Origin: an uncultured Verrucomicrobiota bacterium
GTDB taxonomy: Bacteria > Verrucomicrobiota > Verrucomicrobiia > Limisphaerales > UBA9464
Length of the DNA: 37,989 bases
Direction: 5' to 3'
Assembly: GCA_903880005.1 (NCBI GenBank)
Contig: CAIRNV010000270.1
Span: 1 to 37,989 of the forward strand
The notes under the pieces are model-generated. The model was not told the origin of the DNA. It searched no databases and was given only the letters and a program-made list of their open reading frames with translations. Positions 1-7,804 of this stretch are shown here, one piece after another. The first letter of the stretch is position 1. Every line of letters starts with the position of its first letter. Made by a program: the position numbers and the translations under genes.

Positions 1-8
1 GCCCTTCG

Positions 9-111
9 GGTTGCTCCAAGATTGCCCCGGGGCTTCGTTGTTCGTCCGTCACAGACCGCTGCGGGTATGCTCCGTCCTCACGCCTTGCCCCGGGGCATTC
101 TTGGAGCAACC
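9..111. repeat. Inverted-repeat element, 25-bp arms (9-33 and 87-111) around a 53-bp centre
   Basis: GGTTGCTCCAAGATTGCCCCGGGGC (9-33) versus GCCCCGGGGCATTCTTGGAGCAACC (87-111), reverse complements with one mismatch. Confidence 0.8.
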
Positions 112-294
112 AAACACCAGCGATTTGTGAGACACGACACTGGCCTGCCATGACCTGGGAGCGCCAACGGCGCGACACACGCCAGGCCCGCGGCGACGCC
201 CCGTCAGGGCTTGTGTCTTCACTCGATATCGGTTTTCGGAGTCGCCGACTGAAGCCATCGCATTCAACCTCAAAACGGCGGTTGAAGAAGATTT

Positions 295-380
295 CAAGGC
301 AAGGACAGGGCCGTCCCATCGAGGCGAAGGGGCCCTGAGGGACCCATTTGCTCCGATGGGACGTTTCCTTCCTTGCCTTG
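295..380. repeat. Imperfect 27-bp inverted repeat / long hairpin
   Basis: CAAGGCAAGGACAGGGCCGTCCCATCG (295-321) versus CGATGGGACGTTTCCTTCCTTGCCTTG (354-380). Confidence 0.65.
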
Positions 381-475
381 GAATCCCCTTTAACGGCCGT
401 TGTGGTTTCAGCGGCGTGCTCCATGCCCGGGGTTCGCCGGTTGGATGCCGGGCCTTGGGGTGGGGTTGGTTGGCA

Positions 476-512
476 AAGCAAAAGGCCCGGCGATCCGATG
501 GATGCCGGGCCT
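476..512 (-). terminator. Rho-independent-like terminator downstream of the 552..1046 gene
   Basis: Perfect 9-bp stem AGGCCCGGC/GCCGGGCCT (483-491, 504-512); on the minus strand it is followed by TTTTGCTTTG. Confidence 0.65.
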
Positions 513-551
513 GTTGTTTCCCCGGCTTGTCAGCCGGGCGGGGTCAGGGAA

Positions 552-1046
552 TTAGTTGGTGGAGGCGGGGGCCTCGGCGGTCTCGGCCGGGGCAGCCGGG
601 GCTTCGGCGGGCGCGGTGCCCTCGACCCAGACGCGCTTGCCGTTGGCGCCGGCCTTGATCTGCGAGATCAGCTTGCCGGTGCTGCTAAACCAAGTGGCGA
701 TGTTGATGGGCTTGGCCTTGAGCTTGTCGGCCACCTCGCGTGCCGTGAGGCCCTCCGGGCCGGCCGCCTTGAGGATCTTGATGATGGAATCCTTGACCGC
801 GCCGCGCTTGCCGCGCTTGCCCGGCTTGGACTTAGCCTTGGGCGCCGGCGCCTTGGGCGCGGACTTCTTGGGGCGGCCGGGGGCGCGGCCTGGCTTGCGG
901 CCGGGCTTGGAGGCGGCCGGGGTTCCGGATTGTATGGAGGCCAGCTCGGAGTCGATGGAACGAATCTCGTCCTGGAGCTTGCCCTTCCTTTGGAGCAAAG
1001 CCTGGATGCGACCAAATTCGGATGCGCTAATTTTTGTGAGGTCCAT
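552..1046 (-). CDS. Small basic protein: N-terminal coiled coil, AT-hook-like linker, C-terminal winged-helix-like domain
   Basis: MDLTKISASEFGRIQALLQRKGKLQDEIRSIDSELASIQ..., GRKPGRAPGRPKK, DSIIKILKAAGPEGLTAREVADKL; alternative start at 1067. Confidence 0.7.
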   Translation of the reverse strand: MDLTKISASEFGRIQALLQRKGKLQDEIRSIDSELASIQSGTPAASKPGRKPGRAPGRPKKSAPKAPAPKAKSKPGKRGKRGAVKDSIIKILKAAGPEGLTAREVADKLKAKPINIATWFSSTGKLISQIKAGANGKRVWVEGTAPAEAPAAPAETAEAPASTN

Positions 1047-1206
1047 TGCAAAACGAATCAAGCGCATGTCGAAATGCCGTGCAACACGGATTTTTAGTTT
1101 TCTTGGCCGGCGATCCTGTTGGGTTGGCCGTGCCGGCTGGGTCCTCCCCCACCCGCGAGGCCTGCGTCGTTGGATTGTGATGTCGGCGCGACGGGCCGTG
1201 TGGCCG

Positions 1207-1938
1207 TCATGAGACCGGGGGGCAGCCCCCCTGGACCGCCGCGGTGCGCGGCTGTTTTCGGCGGGAGCGATAGACCAGGAACAGCTCGTCGCCATGCCGT
1301 TTGATGGAATCCAAACGAAGGCGCTTGGCTTGGGCAATCGAGGCGAAACCCAGGCCGTCCGCGGCGGTGGGTGCCTTGGCTCCGCCCATGAGGAGCGGGC
1401 ACCATGTGAGGTGCAGCTCGTCCACCACGCCCGCGCGGAAGAACGCGTCGTTTAGGAATCCCCCGCCCTCCAGCAAGGCGTCACGGACGTGGTGCGTCTT
1501 GGCGAGCCAGCGAAGCCCGGCCTTGACGTCGATGTCGTCGCCCGGGCTCATCCAAATCTCGTCCGCGAGCCTGGAAAGGACCTCGACGCGACGGCGTGGG
1601 GCGGAGGCCCCGACCCACGCAACGATGGGCGACGAGCGATCCCCCCACAACGCGGCGTCGGGCGAGATGGAGGCGGAGCCGGAGACGACGACGCGCACGG
1701 GACGAGGTTGTCGTCCAAGGCGAAGCCTTAAGGCATCGAATCGCGGCCCGCCGTTGCCGAGCGTCGCCCCGGTCTCCTCAATGGTGCGCGCGCCGCAGAT
1801 GATGGCGTCGGCCCCGGCCCTCAGCTCATGGAGGTGACGTCCGTCGCGCGGGCTTCCAAACGTGTGCGCCGCGCGGTTGGCCGTGGCGACCTTGCCGTCG
1901 GCCGACATGGCCATGTTGATTCGGAGGTAAGGCCTCAT
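1207..1938 (-). CDS. RibD C-terminal / dihydrofolate-reductase-like family protein
   Basis: MRPYLRINMAMSADGKVATANR..., DAIICGARTIEETG, LLEGGGFLNDAFFRAGVVDELHLTWCPLLMGG; ATGA overlap with queA stop. Confidence 0.85.
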   Translation of the reverse strand: MRPYLRINMAMSADGKVATANRAAHTFGSPRDGRHLHELRAGADAIICGARTIEETGATLGNGGPRFDALRLRLGRQPRPVRVVVSGSASISPDAALWGDRSSPIVAWVGASAPRRRVEVLSRLADEIWMSPGDDIDVKAGLRWLAKTHHVRDALLEGGGFLNDAFFRAGVVDELHLTWCPLLMGGAKAPTAADGLGFASIAQAKRLRLDSIKRHGDELFLVYRSRRKQPRTAAVQGGCPPVS

Positions 1939-3056
1939 GTGATGAGCATGGCGTCGCCGTAGGAGAAGAAGCGAAACCGCTCCTGCACGGCATGCCGGTA
2001 GGCTTCCATGAGCAGGACGCGTCCGGCGTCGGGTTCCCCGGGCGCCATGAAGGCGCTGACCAACATGAGCAGGGTGCTTTGGGGGAGGTGAAAATTGGTG
2101 ACCAAGGCATCCAGGACGCGAAACCGCGCGGGCGGGTGGATGAAGATGCGAGTGCGCCCATGTGCGACGTCGGGGAGTGGCTGGAACGTGGGAGGGACCT
2201 CGTGGTCGGGCCGGGTCCCCCAGAGGTCGTTGCCCGGGTCGTGGCCGCGGGCGACGGATTCGAGGACGCGGGTGGTGGTAGTGCCCACGGCGATGACGCG
2301 ACGGCCCTCGGCCTTGGCTTGGTTGATGGCCCGGGCGGTTTCCGGCGGGAGCGTGAATCGTTCCTCGTGCATGCGATGGTCCTCGATGGACTCGGACTTG
2401 ATGGGCAGGAAGGTGCCGGCCCCGACATGAAGGGTTAGCCATGCCATTTGGATGCCGTCGGCGCGGAGCGCTTCCATGAGTTCGCGCGTGAAGTGCAAGC
2501 CGGCGGTGGGGGCGGCGACGGAGCCCGCCTCGCGGGCATAGACGGTTTGGTATCGATCCCGGTCCCCGGCGTGGGTGGCTCCGGGCTCGCGACGGATGTA
2601 CGGGGGCAAGGGCATCTCGCCGTGGCTGGCCGCGAAGGCCAAGGGGTCGCCGTGGAATTCCATGACCACCGTGCCGTCGGACTCCTTGCGGAGGAGCGTG
2701 GCCGGGAGGGGGGCGTGTTCGGGGCCCAGGACGATCGTTGAGCCTTCCCTGACGCGTTTGGAGGGCCGGAGCATGGCGCGCCACTGGCGGGGGGCGCATT
2801 CCTCGAGGAGGAGGATTTCGATGGCGCCGCCCGAGCCGGGCTTGCGGCCGCGGAGGCGGGCCGGGATGACCTTGGAGTCATTGAAGACGAGGAGGTCGCC
2901 GGGGCGGAGCCATTCGCCGATGCGATGGAAGCGGGCTTCGGTTTGGGCTTGGGGTTGGCGTTGCAGGACGAGGAGCCGGGATTGATCGCGCGTGGGGCAC
3001 GGATGCTGAGCGATGAGGTCGGGGGGCAGGTGGAAATCAAAGTCGGCGACTCGCAT
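1935..3056 (-). CDS. queA: S-adenosylmethionine:tRNA ribosyltransferase-isomerase
   Basis: MRVADFDFHLPPDLIAQHPCPTRDQSRLLVL, VFNDSKVIPARLRGRK, SVAAPTAGLHFTRELM, NFHLPQSTLLMLVSAF. Confidence 0.97.
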   Translation of the reverse strand: MRVADFDFHLPPDLIAQHPCPTRDQSRLLVLQRQPQAQTEARFHRIGEWLRPGDLLVFNDSKVIPARLRGRKPGSGGAIEILLLEECAPRQWRAMLRPSKRVREGSTIVLGPEHAPLPATLLRKESDGTVVMEFHGDPLAFAASHGEMPLPPYIRREPGATHAGDRDRYQTVYAREAGSVAAPTAGLHFTRELMEALRADGIQMAWLTLHVGAGTFLPIKSESIEDHRMHEERFTLPPETARAINQAKAEGRRVIAVGTTTTRVLESVARGHDPGNDLWGTRPDHEVPPTFQPLPDVAHGRTRIFIHPPARFRVLDALVTNFHLPQSTLLMLVSAFMAPGEPDAGRVLLMEAYRHAVQERFRFFSYGDAMLIT

Positions 3057-3082
3057 GGGAAAGTGGGGAAAAGGGGGAGGGG
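3057..3082 (+). other. G-quadruplex-type motif abutting the queA start codon (C-rich on the queA sense strand)
   Basis: GGG-aaagt-GGGG-aaaa-GGGGG-a-GGGG immediately next to the CAT at 3054-3056. Confidence 0.6.
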
Positions 3083-3235
3083 TGGCCGTGGTGGAGGTGC
3101 GGGCGTGGAGGGATGCGGGGCGTGGATGCCGAGGATGGGATGTCTTAAGTGGTTGGAGGCGAGGGATATCTGCAAGGGAATGGTCTAGGTGAACAACGTG
3201 TGGACAAGTCGGCGCGCCGAATTGGGAAGAGTGAG

Positions 3236-3271
3236 TTGACGGATAGTGGGAAAAAGTGGCATGAAATGGGT
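3236..3271 (+). promoter_or_regulatory. Candidate MraZ operator (three phased boxes) overlapping a TTGACG -35-like element
   Basis: TTGACG at 3236-3241; TGGGA(3247) N5 TGGCA(3257) N5 TGGGT(3267), exact 10-bp spacing. Confidence 0.65.
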
Positions 3272-3366
3272 GGTTGAGCGCTCGTTAGTTGCCTTTTTGC
3301 ATTGGATAGTGGCTGGGTGTGGATGGTTGGGGTGGGCGAGGCGGCGGGCGAGCGGCCACCGGGCGG

Positions 3367-3411
3367 GAAGCGGGCATCAGCGAAGCGGGCATCAGGGAAG
3401 TGTGCATCACG
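3367..3411. repeat. 15-bp tandem repeat, three copies, just upstream of mraZ
   Basis: GAAGCGGGCATCAGC / GAAGCGGGCATCAGG / GAAGTGTGCATCACG. Confidence 0.7.
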
Positions 3412-3415
3412 AAGC

Positions 3416-3964
3416 ATGGGCGCGATCGACACCAAGGAAGCGGTGGCATCGACCGAGACCGGGTCCGGACCTGGTGCTGCGGGGCGTCCGTATTTCACGT
3501 TGCGATACAAGCATGGGGTGGACGCGCAGGGTAGGGTGCAATTTCCGAGCCGCTGGAAGGGGCGGGCGTCGGGCACGACGTTGGTGGCGGTCTTGAGGGA
3601 GATGACGGTGGCGGTGCCGTCGAAGGCGAATCCCTCCATCTCGGATCGCCGGGCCCTGAGGTACGTGGAGGTGATGCCGTCGGGGATGTTTGAGGAGCAT
3701 TACGAGGAGGTGATGCGCGCGTGCTCGAACGAGTCGGCGCGTCAGGCGGCGCGGCGGCGATTTTCCTGGAGGATGGTGGAGTTGGACTTTGATGGCGCGG
3801 GTCGTTTTTCGCTTCCGGAGGAGTTGAAGGGTCCTGCGGAGCTGAAGGGCACGGCGTGGTTGGTGGGGTGCGTCCACAAGTTTCAGATCTGGAGCCCGGA
3901 GCATTTGGAATGCGCTGATGCGGACGACGCGCATGTGTTGGCGAAGGAGAACCTGGACTGGTAG
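3416..3964 (+). CDS. mraZ: Transcriptional regulator MraZ (AbrB-like fold, two DxxxR-type repeats)
   Basis: DAQGRVQFPSRW and DGAGRFSLPEEL; position at the head of dcw. Start uncertain; the ORF extends to 3302. Confidence 0.82.
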   Translation: MGAIDTKEAVASTETGSGPGAAGRPYFTLRYKHGVDAQGRVQFPSRWKGRASGTTLVAVLREMTVAVPSKANPSISDRRALRYVEVMPSGMFEEHYEEVMRACSNESARQAARRRFSWRMVELDFDGAGRFSLPEELKGPAELKGTAWLVGCVHKFQIWSPEHLECADADDAHVLAKENLDW

Positions 3965-3988
3965 GCCGGGCGAGCGAGGAGGCTGCGA

Positions 3989-4321
3989 ATGAACAAGCGA
4001 CGTGATGGGACGACGGGGCGTTGGGGGCGCGACTGGTGGCGGCCGTGGGCGTGGTTCCGCCGGCCGGCATCGTCTGGCTTTGCGCCGTCGCCGCGGCAGA
4101 TGGAGATGATCCTGGGCGCGGTGAAGCCGGTGAGGAACCCATTGCTGGACGACGACGTGGACGTGGTGGCGCGCCGTGCCGGGGGCGGACGGCTGCTGCA
4201 TGAGACCCGACCGTCTGCCGGGGTGCTGGAGTCGAGGATGCAGGCGGAGTCGGATCGCACCTACGAGCGACTGCGCGGGCGTCGGATGCAGGCCTTGAAG
4301 GTGGAGTTGCAGGATTCCTGA
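3989..4321 (+). CDS. Small orphan protein between mraZ and rsmH, Arg/Trp-rich N-terminus
   Basis: Open 110-aa ORF filling the mraZ-rsmH gap, co-directional: MNKRRDGTTGRWGRDWWRPWAWFRR... Confidence 0.6.
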   Translation: MNKRRDGTTGRWGRDWWRPWAWFRRPASSGFAPSPRQMEMILGAVKPVRNPLLDDDVDVVARRAGGGRLLHETRPSAGVLESRMQAESDRTYERLRGRRMQALKVELQDS

Positions 4322-4341
4322 AGACGGGTTGCGACGCCCAG

Positions 4342-5280
4342 GTGAGCACGTTCAACCACACGCCGGTCTTGGGTCGGGAGCTGCTGGAGGGCCTTGGGGT
4401 TCGCCCGGGAGGGCGTTGGCTGGACGCGACGCTGGGCGGCGGCGGGCATGCCGAGGGGATTCTGGAGGCGACGTCGCCGGACGGCTTCCTGTGGGGTTGC
4501 GACCGGGACGGCGCGGCGGTTGAGGCTGCGGGGCGGCGTCTGGGGCGGTTTGAGGGTCGGCACGAGCTGAGGCGCATGAACTTTGCGGACGTGGGGGAGT
4601 GGCTTGGCCACGGGACCGTGGATGGGGCGTGCATGGACCTGGGGGTGTCGTCGCACCAGCTCGACACGCCGGGTCGTGGCTTCAGCCTGCAAGCGGACGG
4701 GCCCTTGGACATGAGGATGGACACGCGAGGGGGGCCGACGGCGGCGGACGTGGTGAACGGGTGGGAGGAAGGGGACTTGGCGCGGGTGTTTCGCGAGCTG
4801 GGCGACGAGAAGGACGCGGGGCGCATTGCGCGGAGGATCGTGCGGGAGCGGGCGGTGCGTCCGTTTGCGACGACGTTGCAATTGGCGGGCGTGATAGCGG
4901 CGGCGGCCCCGCGCCCATGGCAGCGGACGCACCCGGCCACGCAGTGCTTCCAGGCGTTGCGCATGGTGGTGAACGCGGAGGTGGAGTCGTTGGGGCGGGG
5001 GTTGGAGGGGGTTTGGCGGGTGTTGGCGCGGGGCGGGCGGCTGGCGGTGATCACCTTTCACTCGGGGGAGGACCGGGTGGTGAAGCGGTTTTTCCGGGAG
5101 CGCGCGATGGAATACCGGGTGCCGGAGGGGCAGCCGGACGTGCCGGAGCTGCGGGAGCCATGCCGTGCGCGGGCGCGGCTGGTGAGCCGGAAGCCGGTGC
5201 GTGCGTGCGAGGCGGAGGTGTTGGCGAACCCTCGGTCGCGGAGCGCGCAATTGCGGGTGGCGGAAAAGCTGGAGGACTAG
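4342..5280 (+). CDS. rsmH: 16S rRNA (cytosine(1402)-N(4))-methyltransferase
   Basis: HTPVLGRELLEGL, WLDATLGGGGHAEGIL, DLGVSSHQLDTPGRGFSLQADGPLDMRMD, ALRMVVNAE, ITFHSGEDRVVKRFF. Confidence 0.97.
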   Translation: MSTFNHTPVLGRELLEGLGVRPGGRWLDATLGGGGHAEGILEATSPDGFLWGCDRDGAAVEAAGRRLGRFEGRHELRRMNFADVGEWLGHGTVDGACMDLGVSSHQLDTPGRGFSLQADGPLDMRMDTRGGPTAADVVNGWEEGDLARVFRELGDEKDAGRIARRIVRERAVRPFATTLQLAGVIAAAAPRPWQRTHPATQCFQALRMVVNAEVESLGRGLEGVWRVLARGGRLAVITFHSGEDRVVKRFFRERAMEYRVPEGQPDVPELREPCRARARLVSRKPVRACEAEVLANPRSRSAQLRVAEKLED

Positions 5281-5282
5281 GG

Positions 5283-5681
5283 ATGGCGACGAACCGGAGG
5301 CGAGGCGAGGGAGGGCTTGGGTTGGGCACGGTGGTGCGTGCCCTGCTGTTGAGCGGTTTGATCGCGGGCCTGGGTGTTCACTACGTCCGGATGCACGCCG
5401 AGCAGTTGGCGTTGGGCAAGAGGATCACGGAGCTGGAGAAGCAGGACCTGTCGCTGGCGCACGAGCTGGACCTGGGACGTGCGACGTTGAACGACCTGTT
5501 GACGCGGCCGCGGCTGCTGGAGGCGGTGCAACGATTCAACCTGCCGCTGGTGACGCCCCCGGCGTCGCAGCGCCTGAACATCGAGCTGGCGGAGCCATGG
5601 CCGGTGGCCGCGAAGGGTCCCGGGGGCGACGGGGTCGCGGCGCCGGTGCGGCCCATGGCGGCGCTGGGTGCGACGCGCTGA
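5283..5681 (+). CDS. ftsL: FtsL-like bitopic division protein
   Basis: Short basic N-terminus, one TM (VVRALLLSGLIAGLGVHYV), coiled coil, position between rsmH and ftsI. Confidence 0.7.
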   Translation: MATNRRRGEGGLGLGTVVRALLLSGLIAGLGVHYVRMHAEQLALGKRITELEKQDLSLAHELDLGRATLNDLLTRPRLLEAVQRFNLPLVTPPASQRLNIELAEPWPVAAKGPGGDGVAAPVRPMAALGATR

Positions 5682-5697
5682 GGAGGAATGGGACGCG

Positions 5698-7800
5698 ATG
5701 GAAGCCGACACGATGCGCCGACGACTGCGGGGGATGGCCTGGTTGCTGGGCCTGGTCCTGGTCGCGCTGGGTGGGAGGCTGGTGCAGGTGCAATGCCTGA
5801 GCCCTGTGGAGGCGGGCCCTGGCGAGGGGACGCAGCAGCGGGTGGTGCGGCCGGCGCTTCGCGGGAAGCTGTTGGACTCTCGGGGCCTGGTGTTGGCGCA
5901 GAGCCGGTGGCTGCATGACCTCTACGCGGACCCGGTGGTGGTGGGGACCAACGGGGCATGGCTGGCGCGGGTGGCGGGGCGTGCGTTTGGCGTGGAGCCC
6001 GGGGACTTGGAGCCGCGCTTCGCGGTGAAGCGGGTGGAACGTCACGCCCGGACGGTGGAGTCGGTGGGCGGCGCGTGGGTGACCAACGTGACGGTGCGAG
6101 CCTTCACCAACCGGTCGGTCCTCGTCCTGACGAACGTGGAGGACGCGGTGCTGGAGCGGTACCGGGAGGCGGTGCGGGAGGCGAAGCTGCCGCGGTTGGA
6201 GGAAGTGGAGCGGGAGATCGAGGCCTTGCAGAAGGAGATGCCCAAGCCCTTGGAACGTCTTCGGTTGCTGGCGACGGGGCGGCGCGGGGAGTTGCGCGAG
6301 CAGGGGTCGAGGATCCGGGCATTGCGCAAGGAGATGGCGGGGCTGCGTGACCAGAAGAGGACGATCGAGGCGAACGCGATCGTGGCGCTGCCCGTGGAGC
6401 ATCGGGCCTATCCGCTGGGGCATGCGGCCGTGCATGTGCTGGGGCACGTGACCAACGGGTTTGTGACCAACCAAAACGTGGTGAGGCACCAGCGCTTCCT
6501 GAGGCGGTCGTTGGGGGCGGCGGGGATCGAGGCCAAGTTCGACTCCGCGTTGCTGGGCGTCCCCGGGTTGGTGGAGACGCGCGTGGCGCGCGGGCGCGAG
6601 TTGGTGAGCATGCGCGGGAGGGACCTGGCCCCGCGGGACGGGCTGAACGTCCGTCTCACGTTGGATGCGCATTTGCAGAGCATCGTGGAGCAGGCCATGG
6701 ACGAGGGGGTCGCGGCGATCGCGCCCGAGAAGCTCGTGTGCATCGTGGTCCGGCCTTCGACGGGCGAGATCCTGGCGTTGGCCAACCGGCCTTGCTACGA
6801 CCCCAACCGGTTGGGCGAGGCGAGGGCGGACGGCCTGCCCAACTGGGCGTTGGGGATGGGGACGGACCCGGGCTCGACGTTCAAGATGGTGACGTATTCG
6901 GCGGCGCTGGACCTGGGCCTGGCGACGCTGGATGGCATGGTGAACTGCCATGGGGGCACGTGGCAGCCGTCGTCGGGTCGGCCCGTGCGGGACGTCGAGG
7001 GCCACGGGTTGTCCGTGGTGACGCTGGAGGAGGCCTTTGCCAAGTCATCGAACGTGGCCGCGGCCCAACTGGGGCTTGGCATGCGCCCCGACCAGTTGAT
7101 GGACTACATCCGCCGCTTCGGGTTCCTGGCGCGAACGGGCATCCTGGCCCCCGCGCCCAACCGTGCCGGCGGCGAGTCTTCGGGGGGCATTGATCGCCCG
7201 GACCGCATGAACGTCGAGCGGCAGGGCCGCTTGTCCTACGGCTACGGCATCCTGGTCACGCCCTTGCAGACCGTCATGGCGGCGGCGGCCATCGCCAACG
7301 ATGGCGTCCGGATGAAGCCCATGTTGGTGCGGTCGCTCGAGGAGCCGGACGGCACGGTGGTGGCGCGATACGAGCCCGAGGTGGGCACCCGGGTCATGAA
7401 GCCCGAGACGGCGGCCCAGATGCGCCGGGCGATGCGGGCGGTGGTGCAGAACGGGACGGCGAAGGCGGTGGCGATGGAGGATTTCGAGGTGGCTGGCAAG
7501 ACCGGCACCGCCCACCAGTTCGTGGATGGGCGCCAAAGCTCGGAGAAGTACGTCTCCACCTTCGTGGGGTTCCTGCCCGCCGACCGGCCTGAGCTGTGCA
7601 TCCTGGTGCTGGCGCACTCGCCCGAGAAGCGCGGGCCGGGCTCGTACTTCGGCGGCAAGGCCTGCGGCCCCATCTTCAAGGCCATCGCGCGTCACGCCGC
7701 GAACCACCTGGGGCTCGTCCCCAGCGCCCGTACCAACGACGCGTCGGCCGTCGTGCGGGGGGCTGGAACCTTCCCCGGCGCGGGAGCGCGCACCCCCTGA
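5698..7800 (+). CDS. ftsI: Class B penicillin-binding protein (FtsI/PBP3-type) with N-terminal-domain coiled-coil insertion
   Basis: N-terminal TM; SxxK = GSTFK, SxN = SSN, KTG = AGKTGTAH; AGGAGGA upstream. Confidence 0.93.
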   Translation: MEADTMRRRLRGMAWLLGLVLVALGGRLVQVQCLSPVEAGPGEGTQQRVVRPALRGKLLDSRGLVLAQSRWLHDLYADPVVVGTNGAWLARVAGRAFGVEPGDLEPRFAVKRVERHARTVESVGGAWVTNVTVRAFTNRSVLVLTNVEDAVLERYREAVREAKLPRLEEVEREIEALQKEMPKPLERLRLLATGRRGELREQGSRIRALRKEMAGLRDQKRTIEANAIVALPVEHRAYPLGHAAVHVLGHVTNGFVTNQNVVRHQRFLRRSLGAAGIEAKFDSALLGVPGLVETRVARGRELVSMRGRDLAPRDGLNVRLTLDAHLQSIVEQAMDEGVAAIAPEKLVCIVVRPSTGEILALANRPCYDPNRLGEARADGLPNWALGMGTDPGSTFKMVTYSAALDLGLATLDGMVNCHGGTWQPSSGRPVRDVEGHGLSVVTLEEAFAKSSNVAAAQLGLGMRPDQLMDYIRRFGFLARTGILAPAPNRAGGESSGGIDRPDRMNVERQGRLSYGYGILVTPLQTVMAAAAIANDGVRMKPMLVRSLEEPDGTVVARYEPEVGTRVMKPETAAQMRRAMRAVVQNGTAKAVAMEDFEVAGKTGTAHQFVDGRQSSEKYVSTFVGFLPADRPELCILVLAHSPEKRGPGSYFGGKACGPIFKAIARHAANHLGLVPSARTNDASAVVRGAGTFPGAGARTP

Positions 7801-7804
7801 CGCC

